This document shows, in pieces, positions 29,051-37,613 of a stretch of DNA of 64,000 nt. Both the position numbers and the translations under genes were made by a program. Source of the DNA: Polynucleobacter sp. UK-FUSCHL-C3. GTDB lineage: Bacteria; Pseudomonadota; Gammaproteobacteria; Burkholderiales; Burkholderiaceae. The stretch is taken from NCBI RefSeq assembly GCF_040409815.1, contig NZ_CP099959.1, forward strand, positions 992,001-1,056,000, in the 5' to 3' direction. Every line of letters begins with the position of its first letter. The first letter of the stretch is position 1. The notes under the pieces are model-generated. The model was not told the origin of the DNA and made no database searches. It was given only the letters and a program-made list of their open reading frames with translations.

Positions 29051-29452
29051 TTAGTGATTAGTAGATGGATGATAAGGGTTTGTAGACTGAGGCGGTGTTG
29101 CTGGTACGACCTTCCATGCTTCATTGCACGAACTTGCAATCGGGTAGTACTGCTGCTGTGGTTCGCAGTAATACCAGACGGGCGGTTGTGACTGTGAGAT
29201 CAAGGGAAGCACTGCGGGTGCTACGTAATAGGGTGCGGGGTAATAAACAGGTGGCGGCGAATAATAAGCTCGGTAGTAAGGATTGTAGTGACGTCCATAA
29301 AAGGGTCGAGGGTAATAAGGCCCCACATATGGCCTGCCGTAATAGCCAACCCCAGTTCCTACTGAAATATTCCATGAATACTGCGGTGCTGCTTGTGCCA
29401 ATGAACTGGCTGTGATGATGAGCAAAAAAGGCAGATACCTGATTAATCTCAT
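29051..29452 (-). CDS. Secreted Tyr/Pro-rich small protein
   Basis: A 133-residue exported protein with a clear signal peptide (LPFLLIITASSLAQA, cut about residue 21) and an AGGAGA ribosome site. The mature chain is dominated by Tyr, Pro and Gly (GPYYPRPFYGRHYNPYYRAY), then VWYYCEPQQQYYPIASSCNEAWKVVP, which carries two Cys that may pair. This C-terminal YYCxxxxxYYPxVxxCxxxW pattern recurs in many small envelope proteins of Burkholderiales. Function unknown. It is 12 bases upstream of the glycine-zipper lipoprotein gene, so the two are probably co-transcribed. Confidence 0.72.
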   Translation of the reverse strand: MRLIRYLPFLLIITASSLAQAAPQYSWNISVGTGVGYYGRPYVGPYYPRPFYGRHYNPYYRAYYSPPPVYYPAPYYVAPAVLPLISQSQPPVWYYCEPQQQYYPIASSCNEAWKVVPATPPQSTNPYHPSTNH

Positions 29453-29539
29453 CTTTATCTCCTATTTGGGTGATAGCAAGGTCTTATACATACTATTAAC
29501 GCCCGCTATCCCATGTTGGCTGACATGATTACCTTTATT

Positions 29540-30544
29540 TTATTCCGCCCTTGCACCAGACTGCTGAACAATCTTGCGCCATTTAGAGGCTTCTTGCTGA
29601 ATATAGCGACTGAGCTCTTCAGGGCTGCCTGGGTTAGGATCTAACCCCCCGTTTGAGAGACGAGACCGAATCTCTGGTTTTGATAAGGTCTGAACGGTTA
29701 ATTGATTGAGGCGAGCTTGTATCTCTTTAGGCAATTTAGCTGGGGCCATCAAGGAGAACCACGATACCGCCTCAAACCCTCTTAATCCCTGCTCTGCCAA
29801 AGTCGGAATATCTGGGGCTGATGGCGAGCGCTTGAGGGTTGTTACACCTAAGGCGATGACTTCATTGGCTCTAATTAATGGTTGTGCTGATGCCAAGTTA
29901 TCAAAGAGCATGGAGATGCGTCCGCTTACAAGATCGGGGAGAGATTGTGCTCTGCCTTTGTATGGAATATGACGGATCTGAACACCTGCCAGATCTTTAA
30001 AGAGTTCCCCGGACATATGGATTGAAGTTCCCGTACCAGAGGAGCCAAAGGTTAGCTCATTGGGTTTTGACTTGGCCAGAGTAATAAGCTCTTTGAGCGA
30101 TTGAACACCTAGCTGTTTGTTAACAATCAGCACATTGGGGGTGCTTGCTAGAAAACTAATGGGCGTGAAATCCGCAATCGGGTCATAGGGTAACTTCTCG
30201 TAAAGAGCGCCATTAATCGCATGAATACCTACGGTTCCAATCAATAAGGTATAGCCATCTGGATTACTTTTAGCAACTAGATCTGCGCCAATATTGCCGC
30301 CATGACCAGGGCGGTTATCAACCAGAATGGGAACACCTAAGGTCTTTTGCCAATCCTCCGCCAAGACTCGCGCCAAGGTATCAGGCGCACCACCCGGGGT
30401 AAAGCTCACCACAATCCGGATGGTCTCTCTAGGCCATGATGAATTAGTCTGAGCATGAACAGCAAAACTACCAAGTAGTATGCTGAGCCCTATGAGAGCT
30501 CTTTGTATTAAACCGCTTCGATTTCGACTTAAATCACTAGGCAT
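29540..30544 (-). CDS. Bug-family tripartite tricarboxylate-type solute-binding protein
   Basis: A 334-residue periplasmic binding protein with signal peptide (cut after AVHAQ). Family marks are the first strand TIRIVVSFTPGGAPDTLARVLA, then VDNRPGHGGNIGADLVAKS and GYTLLIG, then the second-domain VPTLAEQGLRGFE-like segment. Bug proteins bind carboxylates or other organic acids. Most, like this one, have no TctAB membrane genes beside them. It lies divergent from a CoA transferase/enoyl-CoA hydratase pair, which hints at a carboxylate substrate degraded as a CoA ester. The start at 30544 is chosen because the TTG at 30553 has no ribosome site. Confidence 0.87.
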   Translation of the reverse strand: MPSDLSRNRSGLIQRALIGLSILLGSFAVHAQTNSSWPRETIRIVVSFTPGGAPDTLARVLAEDWQKTLGVPILVDNRPGHGGNIGADLVAKSNPDGYTLLIGTVGIHAINGALYEKLPYDPIADFTPISFLASTPNVLIVNKQLGVQSLKELITLAKSKPNELTFGSSGTGTSIHMSGELFKDLAGVQIRHIPYKGRAQSLPDLVSGRISMLFDNLASAQPLIRANEVIALGVTTLKRSPSAPDIPTLAEQGLRGFEAVSWFSLMAPAKLPKEIQARLNQLTVQTLSKPEIRSRLSNGGLDPNPGSPEELSRYIQQEASKWRKIVQQSGARAE

Positions 30545-30659
30545 TGCAAACAATTAAAGGAGGGGCACATTGTTGCAAATGATAAGCAAATTCTCATGGG
30601 GTGAATTTTACAAGAGCAATGTGTATTAACCAAAAGGGTTTTATGTTTAGAATGCTGTG

Positions 30660-31883
30660 ATGAATTCTTCTACAGAAAGCACTAAACGCCCCCTTCCTCT
30701 GGCTGGTGTCAAAGTTCTTGATGTGAGTCAAGTGATGGCCGGTCCCTACTCCTGCATGTTACTGGCGGATATGGGTGCCGATGTTATTAAGATAGAGCCT
30801 CCGGGTGGAGGCGATCAAACACGCGGTGCGATGGGATTCAAGATGAAGGGTCCCGATAGCATGGGATTTCTCAATATGAATCGTAATAAACGAAGCATTG
30901 CGATCAATCTCAAGTCGGAAGCAGGCAAATCCGTTCTGTTTAAGCTGGTTAAAGAAGCCGATATCTTGGTCGAGAACTATCGTCCTGGTGTCATGAAACG
31001 CTTAGGCGTTGGCTATGAGGTCATGAGCAAGATTAATCCTGCGCTCGTTTATGTCAGCATCTCGGGCTTTGGTCAGAGCGGTCCTTGGGCTGAGCGCCCA
31101 GGTTTTGATTTAATGGCTCAGGCGATGTCAGGGATCATGAGTGTCACCGGGCATGGTGATGGTAAACCCGTGAAAGCGGGAGTACCGGTTGCTGATATTG
31201 GTTGTGCCCTCTTTGCAACGTATGCCGCTCTCTCCGCATATATTGGGGCGAAGAATACCGGTCAAGGACAATACATCGATGCCTCTTTATTTGATTCTGC
31301 TTTGGCCTTCTCCATCTGGGATACCTCCGAATACTGGGGCACCGGTCAACCACCAGTTGCACTAGGCACCGCTAATCGCATGACCGCGCCGTATCAGGCG
31401 GTTAAAGCCAAGGATGGTTATTTTGTGATGGGTGCAACCAATAACAAACTCTGGCAGAAACTCTGTGAGATTTTGCAACGGCCTGACCTGATCCAAGATC
31501 CCCAATACCAAACCATTGCGGGTCGCCTAGGTCAGCGCGAGCAATTAATTCATGAGCTTGAGAGCTCTTTTGCCTTAAAGACTGCGGATGAGTGGATTGA
31601 TTTACTCTTGGCGCAAGGCATACCAGCGGGTCCTATCCTAGATTATCCGCAAGCATTTGACAGCGAGCATGGTAAGCATCGCCAAATGCGTATCGAGATC
31701 GATCACCCGCTTGAGGGTAAGGTCCCCAACATTGGTTTTGCGGTCAAGATGCAAGGTACTCCGCAAGAAGTTCGGCGTCATCCTCCTCTTCTGGGTGAGC
31801 ATACCCAAGAGGTCCTAATGCAAGCAGGATTTACAGATGATGAGATTAAATTATTAGAACAACAAGGAGCCTTTGCCGCATGA
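30660..31883 (+). CDS. Family III CoA transferase (CaiB/BaiF)
   Basis: A 407-residue enzyme beginning LAGVKVLDVSQVMAGPYSCM, with ADMGADVIKIEPPGGGDQTR and the NYRPGVMKRLG helix. These are the signature segments of family III CoA transferases, which move CoA between carboxylic acids. The catalytic Asp should lie in the FDLMAQAMSG region. It overlaps the next gene by 4 bases (ATGA), so activation and hydration/isomerisation of a common substrate are likely. The substrate is unknown. The ATG at 30660 is preceded by a GTG with no better ribosome site. Confidence 0.9.
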   Translation: MNSSTESTKRPLPLAGVKVLDVSQVMAGPYSCMLLADMGADVIKIEPPGGGDQTRGAMGFKMKGPDSMGFLNMNRNKRSIAINLKSEAGKSVLFKLVKEADILVENYRPGVMKRLGVGYEVMSKINPALVYVSISGFGQSGPWAERPGFDLMAQAMSGIMSVTGHGDGKPVKAGVPVADIGCALFATYAALSAYIGAKNTGQGQYIDASLFDSALAFSIWDTSEYWGTGQPPVALGTANRMTAPYQAVKAKDGYFVMGATNNKLWQKLCEILQRPDLIQDPQYQTIAGRLGQREQLIHELESSFALKTADEWIDLLLAQGIPAGPILDYPQAFDSEHGKHRQMRIEIDHPLEGKVPNIGFAVKMQGTPQEVRRHPPLLGEHTQEVLMQAGFTDDEIKLLEQQGAFAA

Positions 31884-32659
31884 ATGCCAATGCTCGCGTC
31901 TATGTGGAGATCAAAGGGAAGTTTGCGCATCTCTTTTTTGATCAGCCCGCTGCACGCAATGCAATGACCCAAGAGATGTATGAGCAATTGCGCAGTATTT
32001 GTCTGGAGCTTAATCAGAACTCTCAAGTACGTGCAGTTATTTTGCGAGGTATTGGCGGTAAATCCTTTGTTTCTGGAAGTGATATTGCGCAGTTCACTGC
32101 TTTTAAGGATGGTGAGGATGGAGTTCGGTATGAGAAACTCATTGATCACTACCTAGGCCCTCTCCAGCAATTATGCATGCCCTCCATTGCGGTCATTGAT
32201 GGTTTAGCTGTCGGTGGCGGCTTAGCAATTGCATCTCTGTGCGACTTCCGAATTGCAACGCCTACCGCTAAGTTCGGAGTTCCCATCGCCCGTACTCTTG
32301 GTAACACTTTATCGCCGAGTAATATTGCTTGGTTAGTGGCCCACCTTGGTGTTGCTATTGTTAAACGGATGTTGCTCCTAGCAGAGTTAATCCCCGCATC
32401 CGAGCTACATACCCAAGGCTTCGTCTACAAAATTGGTGAGCAAGAACAACTTGAGCAAATGGCACTTGACTTAGCAGAACAGCTCTCAGCCTTGGCTCCC
32501 GTGACTCAGAAGGCATCGAAGCAGATCATGGCACGGGTAATCCATCACTCTTTACCTGATTGCAGTGATTTAATCCGTGAGGTGTATGGCAGCTCTGACT
32601 TTAAAGATGGAGTGCGTTCGTTTTTAGCAGGTGAGCCTGCGCAGTGGAAAGGAAAGTAA
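31880..32659 (+). CDS. Enoyl-CoA hydratase/isomerase family protein
   Basis: A 259-residue crotonase-fold enzyme. The oxyanion-hole segments are LRGIGGKSFVSGSDIAQF and IDGLAVGGGLAIASLCDFRIA. At the two usual catalytic Glu positions the residues seen are not both Glu, so isomerase, hydratase or another crotonase reaction is open. It is coupled to the CoA transferase by a 4-base overlap, and its TAA overlaps the ATG of the DUF2237 gene (TAATG). The three form an operon. Confidence 0.85.
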   Translation: MNANARVYVEIKGKFAHLFFDQPAARNAMTQEMYEQLRSICLELNQNSQVRAVILRGIGGKSFVSGSDIAQFTAFKDGEDGVRYEKLIDHYLGPLQQLCMPSIAVIDGLAVGGGLAIASLCDFRIATPTAKFGVPIARTLGNTLSPSNIAWLVAHLGVAIVKRMLLLAELIPASELHTQGFVYKIGEQEQLEQMALDLAEQLSALAPVTQKASKQIMARVIHHSLPDCSDLIREVYGSSDFKDGVRSFLAGEPAQWKGK

Positions 32660-33042
32660 TGCCAGATATCGTTCGCAATGTCTTTGGACAACCTCTGGTT
32701 CCCTGCTCGTTTGATCCTCTAACAGGATTTTTTCGGGATGGCTGTTGCAAAACTAATCAAGAGGATATTGGTTTGCACTTGGTGTGCGCCATCATGAGCG
32801 AAGAATTTTTAGAGTTTAGTTACCAACGGGGTAATGATCTCATTACACCTCGTCCTGAGTTTCAGTTTCCGGGTCTAAGAGCTGGTGATCAATGGTGCCT
32901 ATGTATCACCCGTTGGCAAGAAGCACTTGCCAACGGCTGTGCGCCTCTTATAAAACTTGAGAGCACTCATCTGAATGCTCTCGATCACGTTGATCTGGAT
33001 ACCTTAAAACTGTTCTCGATTGAGAACCAAACCGAGCTCTAG
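32659..33042 (+). CDS. DUF2237 family protein
   Basis: A 127-residue protein of the small bacterial family DUF2237. The pattern is NVFGQPLVPCSFDPLTGFFRDGCC, then GLHLVCAIMSEEFLEFSYQRGNDLITPRPEFQFPGL and GDQWCLCITRW. Five conserved-looking Cys residues suggest a metal or redox role, but no function is established. The start is the ATG in a TAATG overlap with the enoyl-CoA hydratase gene. It ends 5 bases before the convergent FAH-family gene. Confidence 0.8.
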   Translation: MPDIVRNVFGQPLVPCSFDPLTGFFRDGCCKTNQEDIGLHLVCAIMSEEFLEFSYQRGNDLITPRPEFQFPGLRAGDQWCLCITRWQEALANGCAPLIKLESTHLNALDHVDLDTLKLFSIENQTEL

Positions 33043-33047
33043 TCTAT

Positions 33048-33740
33048 TTAGACCAGCGTGGTCTTGAGTGTTGGCAGGCCATCGATATGTCCTTCCAGAA
33101 CATCACCTCGAGATACTGCAGCAACGCCCGCTGGGGTTCCTGAAAATATTAGATCACCAGGCATCAAAGTAAATAAGGTCGATAGATAAGCAATCGTATC
33201 GGATACGTTCCAGATCATCATCGCTAGATCTCCGTCTTGCTTCACGTCTCCGTTTACCTTTAAATGAATCCGTCCCTTCGCAAGATGTCCGCATTGGCTA
33301 ACTGGTACTAGCGCCGAGCAAGGTGCTGATTGATCAAATGCTTTACCAGTATCCCAAGGGCGCCCCATCTTTTTAGCCTCGCCTTGGAGATCACGGCGGG
33401 TCATATCAAGACCAACACCATAACCCCAGACATGCTCGAGCGCTTTATCCGCAGAAATGTTCGAACCACCCTTACCGAGTGCAACAACCATCTCAATCTC
33501 ATGATGCACGTCTTTCGATAAAGCGGGATACGCCATACTCTTGCCATCAGCCACAATTGCGGTAGCAGGCTTCATGAAAAAGAATGGTGGCTCGCGGTCT
33601 GGGTCATGCCCCATCTCGCGCGCATGGTCAGCGTAGTTACGGCCAACACAATAAATACGATTAACTGCAAATCGTTTAGTGTCCCCCTGTACAGGGAGAG
33701 ATGGGATCTCTGGGGGATTGATAACGTAAGTAGTACTCAT
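33048..33740 (-). CDS. Fumarylacetoacetate hydrolase family protein
   Basis: A 230-residue FAHD-type hydrolase/decarboxylase/isomerase. It has IYCVGRNYADHAREMG, the entry to the active site. The metal ligands are in HHEIEMVVALG (the family ExE pair), and GYGVGLDMTRRDLQ and GDLIFSGTPAGV follow. Relatives cleave acylpyruvates or decarboxylate oxaloacetate. Together with the RraA protein nearby it suits degradation of oxo-acids, though the substrate is unknown. Confidence 0.88.
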   Translation of the reverse strand: MSTTYVINPPEIPSLPVQGDTKRFAVNRIYCVGRNYADHAREMGHDPDREPPFFFMKPATAIVADGKSMAYPALSKDVHHEIEMVVALGKGGSNISADKALEHVWGYGVGLDMTRRDLQGEAKKMGRPWDTGKAFDQSAPCSALVPVSQCGHLAKGRIHLKVNGDVKQDGDLAMMIWNVSDTIAYLSTLFTLMPGDLIFSGTPAGVAAVSRGDVLEGHIDGLPTLKTTLV

Positions 33741-33804
33741 GATTACTTTCTATTTTATTGTTGGCAATACTCAATGATCAATATTGTAATTTACGATTGT
33801 ATTT

Positions 33805-34374
33805 TTAAGAGATCAGCTGTTTTAACTGTTCCATAAATAACTCTTCACCATGGTTGATCTTCTCATGCCACTGCTCGCCTGCTTTGCTATCAGCAGAGTC
33901 GCTAATAAACTTAAATGATAGCCAGGGGATGTGATGCTGGTGAGCAATTGCTGCAATAGCAAAGAGTTCCATATCTACTACATCAATCTTCTGCTCGACC
34001 AACCAAGGGTCTGTGCTGGTGACAAAGCTATCACCAGTGCCACAGGTATATAGGCCAGATTGCGCCTGATACTCCGCTGGCTTTGAGCAAAATGGCGTAA
34101 CGCCTCTGGGGGCCAATGGCTCTGCGTTCATGTCACGCTGCACAACGCGCTTGATGGTGATGAGATCTGATAGATCTGGATTGATTTTGCCAACAGTGCC
34201 AAAGTTAATGATAAGTTGCGGCTGATGATGCGCAATTGCGGTCTGAGTTACAGTCGCTGCATTAATCTTCCCCACACCGGTATATGCAATAGGAATACTC
34301 TTTGGTATTGAAATCGCTTCTAGTTCATTTTTAAGCGCCACTAGCAGTAAGATTGGGATTTGATTGGCAGTCAT
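33805..34374 (-). CDS. Short MTA/SAH nucleosidase-like protein
   Basis: A 189-residue purine-nucleoside phosphorylase-fold protein, from the ATG at 34374. Family segments are ILLLVALKNELEAI, AYTGVGKINAATVTQ, LIINFGTVGKI, and VVDMELFAIAAIAHQHHIPWLSF (catalytic MEx Glu present), then FISDSAD with the purine-binding Asp. It is about 40 residues shorter than E. coli MTA/SAH nucleosidase. It is divergent from apt with 17 bases between the starts. The pair would release adenine from a nucleoside and salvage it to AMP. Confidence 0.75.
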   Translation of the reverse strand: MTANQIPILLLVALKNELEAISIPKSIPIAYTGVGKINAATVTQTAIAHHQPQLIINFGTVGKINPDLSDLITIKRVVQRDMNAEPLAPRGVTPFCSKPAEYQAQSGLYTCGTGDSFVTSTDPWLVEQKIDVVDMELFAIAAIAHQHHIPWLSFKFISDSADSKAGEQWHEKINHGEELFMEQLKQLIS

Positions 34375-34391
34375 ACTGAGAGTGTAATCCC

Positions 34392-34910
34392 ATGAGACTT
34401 GAAGACTTTTTACCAGGCGTTCCTGACTTTCCAAAACCGGGCATCCTGTTTAGAGATATTAGCCCCCTACTTGCCAATACTGACGCCTTTGCCTCCGCTA
34501 TTCAGGGCATGGGTCAACTATCTCAGGCTTATCCATTTACTCACATTCTCGGTATTGAATCCCGCGGATTCATCTTCGCCGCGGCCTTAGCAAACCATCT
34601 GAACAAAGGCTTAGTATTGGTACGCAAGCCAAATAAATTACCACCCGAGACCCATCGCGAGTCTTATGGCTTGGAATACGGCAACGATGCCCTAGAAATT
34701 AGCACCAATGTATTAAGTGCCAATGATTCTGTCTTGGTTGTCGATGATGTATTGGCTACCGGCGGCACCATCATGGCAGCTCATCAACTGATTGGGCGTA
34801 CGGGAGCCAAAGTGAGTGGAGCGATTTGTTTACTTGAGATTGCAGGCTTACTGGGCGCAGAGCGACTCAGGAATGCTGGTGTTTCGAATCAATGTCTTCT
34901 GAAGATGTAA
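34392..34910 (+). CDS. apt: Adenine phosphoribosyltransferase
   Basis: A 172-residue type I PRTase making AMP from adenine and PRPP. The PRPP loop is SVLVVDDVLATGGTI (about residues 114-128). The hood begins FLPGVPDFPKPGILFRDI, and the RKPNKLPPET flexible loop is typical of APRT. It is divergent from the nucleosidase gene. The two start regions nearly touch, so promoters must lie within the neighbouring reading frames. Confidence 0.94.
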   Translation: MRLEDFLPGVPDFPKPGILFRDISPLLANTDAFASAIQGMGQLSQAYPFTHILGIESRGFIFAAALANHLNKGLVLVRKPNKLPPETHRESYGLEYGNDALEISTNVLSANDSVLVVDDVLATGGTIMAAHQLIGRTGAKVSGAICLLEIAGLLGAERLRNAGVSNQCLLKM

Positions 34911-34918
34911 GGGTGTAA

Positions 34919-35584
34919 TTAAATCACGCCCTTTTTCTTAAGAATCTCATCTACCCATGGCGTAGCATACTGACCTGCCTGGATCGCTTTGAGTATCTCT
35001 TGCTCCTGTTTAACTTTTTCCTGACCGAGTCGTGCTGCCTCTAATGCCTGGCTAGGCGGCACTGCAATGACGCCATCGCTATCAGCCAAAATAATATCGC
35101 CTGGATGAACAATCATTCCGCCAATAGAGATCGGTACATTAATGGATCCCGGTCCTTCTTTGAGGGGACCACGCAAGTTGACCCCCTTGGCCCAACAGGG
35201 AAATGAATTTGTATCAAAGGCATCCACATCGCGCACAGCCCCATCAACCACAATACCAAGCACTCCCCTACTCTTAGCGACGGTCATTAAGATCTCGCCA
35301 ATGACTGCGCATCCAGTATCACCCTCCACATCAATCACCATCACATCGCCCGCTTGCACCATTTGCAGTGCTTTGTGGACCATTAAATTATCAGCAACAT
35401 GTAGTTTGATCGTGAACGCATTACCGCATATAGACATGGGAGAGCGATGAATGGGTTGGATCCCATTAGCCACTAAGGTGCGCCCCAACATATCACTAAT
35501 GACTGTGCTGGGTATGCCTCGTAGGGCATTGATACCAGCGGTAGAAGGTTCAACACGGGGGGAAATATGAATACCATGGCTCAT
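34919..35584 (-). CDS. RraA-like protein (HMG/CHA aldolase or oxaloacetate decarboxylase type)
   Basis: A 221-residue RraA-fold protein. Key segments are PSTVISDMLGR, GCAVIGEILMTVAKSRGVLGIVVDGAVRDVDAF (containing the metal-site Gly-x-x-Arg-Asp) and ILADSDGVIAVPP. Members with this full length and an intact GAxRD motif are class II aldolases for 4-hydroxy-4-methyl-2-oxoglutarate-type acids with oxaloacetate decarboxylase activity. The RNase E inhibitor role belongs to a different subgroup. The ATG at 35584 has AAAGGA upstream. It is divergent from a Bug binding protein. Confidence 0.83.
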   Translation of the reverse strand: MSHGIHISPRVEPSTAGINALRGIPSTVISDMLGRTLVANGIQPIHRSPMSICGNAFTIKLHVADNLMVHKALQMVQAGDVMVIDVEGDTGCAVIGEILMTVAKSRGVLGIVVDGAVRDVDAFDTNSFPCWAKGVNLRGPLKEGPGSINVPISIGGMIVHPGDIILADSDGVIAVPPSQALEAARLGQEKVKQEQEILKAIQAGQYATPWVDEILKKKGVI

Positions 35585-35691
35585 CAATACAATCCTTTAC
35601 TGGAGTTTAGGCAATTGTATTGCTTTGCTGATTGCTTAGGATCAAGGGGTAAGTTCCAGTATGATACTCAGCACTACTTAAAGGAGCCGTT

Positions 35692-36669
35692 ATGCCTACC
35701 CTAATGAAAAAGATCGTTTCTGTCTTGTTTGCCCTTTGCGTGATTACTCCTGCAATTGCCCAGAGTGATGTAGGTAATTGGCCAAGCCAACGCCCCATCA
35801 AAATTATTGCGGTCTTTCCTCCGGGTGGATCGGTTGATCAAGTTGCTCGTATATTGGCACCGGTTTTGCAAGCGGAGCTTAAGCAAAATGTGATTGTGGA
35901 GAATATTGGTGGCGCGTCGGGTGTGATTGGTACCACCGCGGTTGCTAGAGCCACTGGCGATGGCTACACCTTTGGTCTGGTATTTGATACACATGGCGTT
36001 AATCCATCTCTTAAAGATAACCTGCCCTATGACACGCTCAAAGATTTGGTCACGGTCAATATGATTGGAACTTCACCCATGGTCTTAGCAGCCAGTAAGA
36101 AATCTGGTATTACCAGCATGAAACAGTTAATGGCTGACTCTAAGGCCAAGAAACCATTTACTTATGGCTCTATTGGTATCGGTAGCTTAGGCCATCTTGC
36201 AATTGCTGACTTTGCCAAGAAAACAGATGTTGATTGGGTGCATGCCCCCTATCGTGGAGGCGGCCCAATGATTCAGGATGGTCTTGCTGGTCAAGTTCCT
36301 CTAGTGGTTGGCAGTATGTTCTTAATTAAGCCGCATGCTGATAGTGGCGGCTTGATTCCTTTGGCTGTGACCACTGCAAAGCGCTCACCCGATATGCCAA
36401 AGGTTCCTACCTTGGCGGAGAGTGGATACCCAGGCTTTGAGGCACCCGCTTGGTGGGCCGTGATTGCCCCATCAAAGACCCCGCCTGCTGTTGTAAATGC
36501 AATGTATCGTGCGGTTGATAAGGCTTTGAAGACCCCTGCTGTGGCCGAGAAGCTAAAGACCCAAGGCATTCAGGTGCAAAGCTTGAACCCAGAAGCAGCT
36601 AATGCATTTGTGGCAAAGCAGATTGGTATTTGGGGTAAGTTTGTGATTCAGAACAACATCAAAGAGTAA
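35692..36669 (+). CDS. Bug-family tripartite tricarboxylate-type solute-binding protein
   Basis: A 325-residue periplasmic binding protein: AGGAG ribosome site, signal peptide ending ITPAIAQS, then IKIIAVFPPGGSVDQVARILA and VENIGGASGVIGTTAVAR. A second-domain Bug motif is VPTLAESGYPGFEAPAWW. It is divergent from the RraA-like gene. No TctA/TctB genes are adjacent. This is one of three such orphan receptors in the window. Confidence 0.88.
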   Translation: MPTLMKKIVSVLFALCVITPAIAQSDVGNWPSQRPIKIIAVFPPGGSVDQVARILAPVLQAELKQNVIVENIGGASGVIGTTAVARATGDGYTFGLVFDTHGVNPSLKDNLPYDTLKDLVTVNMIGTSPMVLAASKKSGITSMKQLMADSKAKKPFTYGSIGIGSLGHLAIADFAKKTDVDWVHAPYRGGGPMIQDGLAGQVPLVVGSMFLIKPHADSGGLIPLAVTTAKRSPDMPKVPTLAESGYPGFEAPAWWAVIAPSKTPPAVVNAMYRAVDKALKTPAVAEKLKTQGIQVQSLNPEAANAFVAKQIGIWGKFVIQNNIKE

Positions 36670-36686
36670 GTCGATTAACGGACTCG

Positions 36687-37346
36687 CTAATGATTTGATT
36701 CTTGGGCGCAATCGCGCAGAGCGCTAGCAAACATCTCAGGTGCTTGCGCCCCCTGAATCATATATTTGTTATCCAAGATGATGGCTGGTACTGAGTTAAT
36801 ACCTAACTCGGTGTACTTCTTTTTTTGATCCTTGACCGCTTGCGCATATTCATCACTTTCCAGAATAGCTCGAGCACGCTCACTCGGTAATCCTGCACGC
36901 TCAACCGCAGCCAGCAGATTATTAGGATCATCAACGCTGACCGCTAAGGTGAAATACGTTGCGAAGAGTTCTTTCTTGAGCATGTATTGGGCATCAAGCC
37001 CGTGCTCAGCTTGCGCCCAGTGCAAGAGGCGGTGGGCATGAAAGGTGTTGTACACGCGCTTGCGCCCTTCCGGATGAAACAGAAAACCCATCTCAGCGGC
37101 ACGTTTCCGAATATTCTCTTGATTAGCTTTTACTTGACTAACAGTGCTGCCGTATTTCTCGGTAAGGTACTCAATCACATCTTGCCCACCGAGGGGCATA
37201 TGAGCATTTAACTCAAAGGGTTGAAAGTAGACTTCAACATTCACTTCGCTACCAACATCATCCAAAGCCTTTTCTAGGGATGCCAAACCAATGGCACACC
37301 ATGGGCAGGCGATGTCAGATACGAAATCAATGCGAACCGTTTTCAA
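36687..37346 (-). CDS. DsbA/FrnE family oxidoreductase
   Basis: A 219-residue thioredoxin-fold protein of the FrnE type with a DSBA-like helical insert. The redox motif is CPWC near residue 14 (VSDIACPWCAIG), with the cis-Pro in GINSVPAIIL. It has no signal peptide, so it is cytosolic. The initiator is TTG at 37344-37346, directly after the TAA of a small upstream gene, which suggests re-initiation. Proteins of this family act as polyketide-type or 2-hydroxychromene isomerase-like enzymes or in redox stress. The role here is unknown. Confidence 0.87.
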   Translation of the reverse strand: MKTVRIDFVSDIACPWCAIGLASLEKALDDVGSEVNVEVYFQPFELNAHMPLGGQDVIEYLTEKYGSTVSQVKANQENIRKRAAEMGFLFHPEGRKRVYNTFHAHRLLHWAQAEHGLDAQYMLKKELFATYFTLAVSVDDPNNLLAAVERAGLPSERARAILESDEYAQAVKDQKKKYTELGINSVPAIILDNKYMIQGAQAPEMFASALRDCAQESNH

Positions 37347-37538
37347 TTATTCCCAGCCGCCACCTAAGATGGCATGTTTTTTATATTCCGCACGGGACTC
37401 TTCCCAAGCTGATGCAATGATACGCAAAGTAGCGATGACGGTATTGATTGCTTTGCTACCAGCGGAAATGGTGTTGTTAAATGTTTGGCTTACAACTGAG
37501 GTGTTGATACTAGCGGCTTGGGTCAAGATATTCTCCAT
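37347..37538 (-). CDS. Possible small protein upstream of the FrnE gene
   Basis: A 63-residue frame that begins ENILTQAASINTSVVSQTFN and ends ILGGGWE. I do not recognise it. It has an amphipathic Thr/Ser/Ala-rich first half and a charged EESRAEYKKHA segment. Its TAA abuts the TTG start of the FrnE gene with no gap, which supports translation through it. The ribosome site is weak, so coding status is uncertain. Confidence 0.45.
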   Translation of the reverse strand: MENILTQAASINTSVVSQTFNNTISAGSKAINTVIATLRIIASAWEESRAEYKKHAILGGGWE

Positions 37539-37613
37539 ATATTAGGGTTAATACTTAGGAGTATACCCGTAATTATATTGCGCTGCACAATACCAAGAAT
37601 TACTAAAAATCCC

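Noticed and set aside
29095-29415. Rightward 106-codon frame opposite the Tyr/Pro-rich exported protein
   Set aside because: It is an antisense shadow of a low-complexity gene that itself has a signal peptide and ribosome site.
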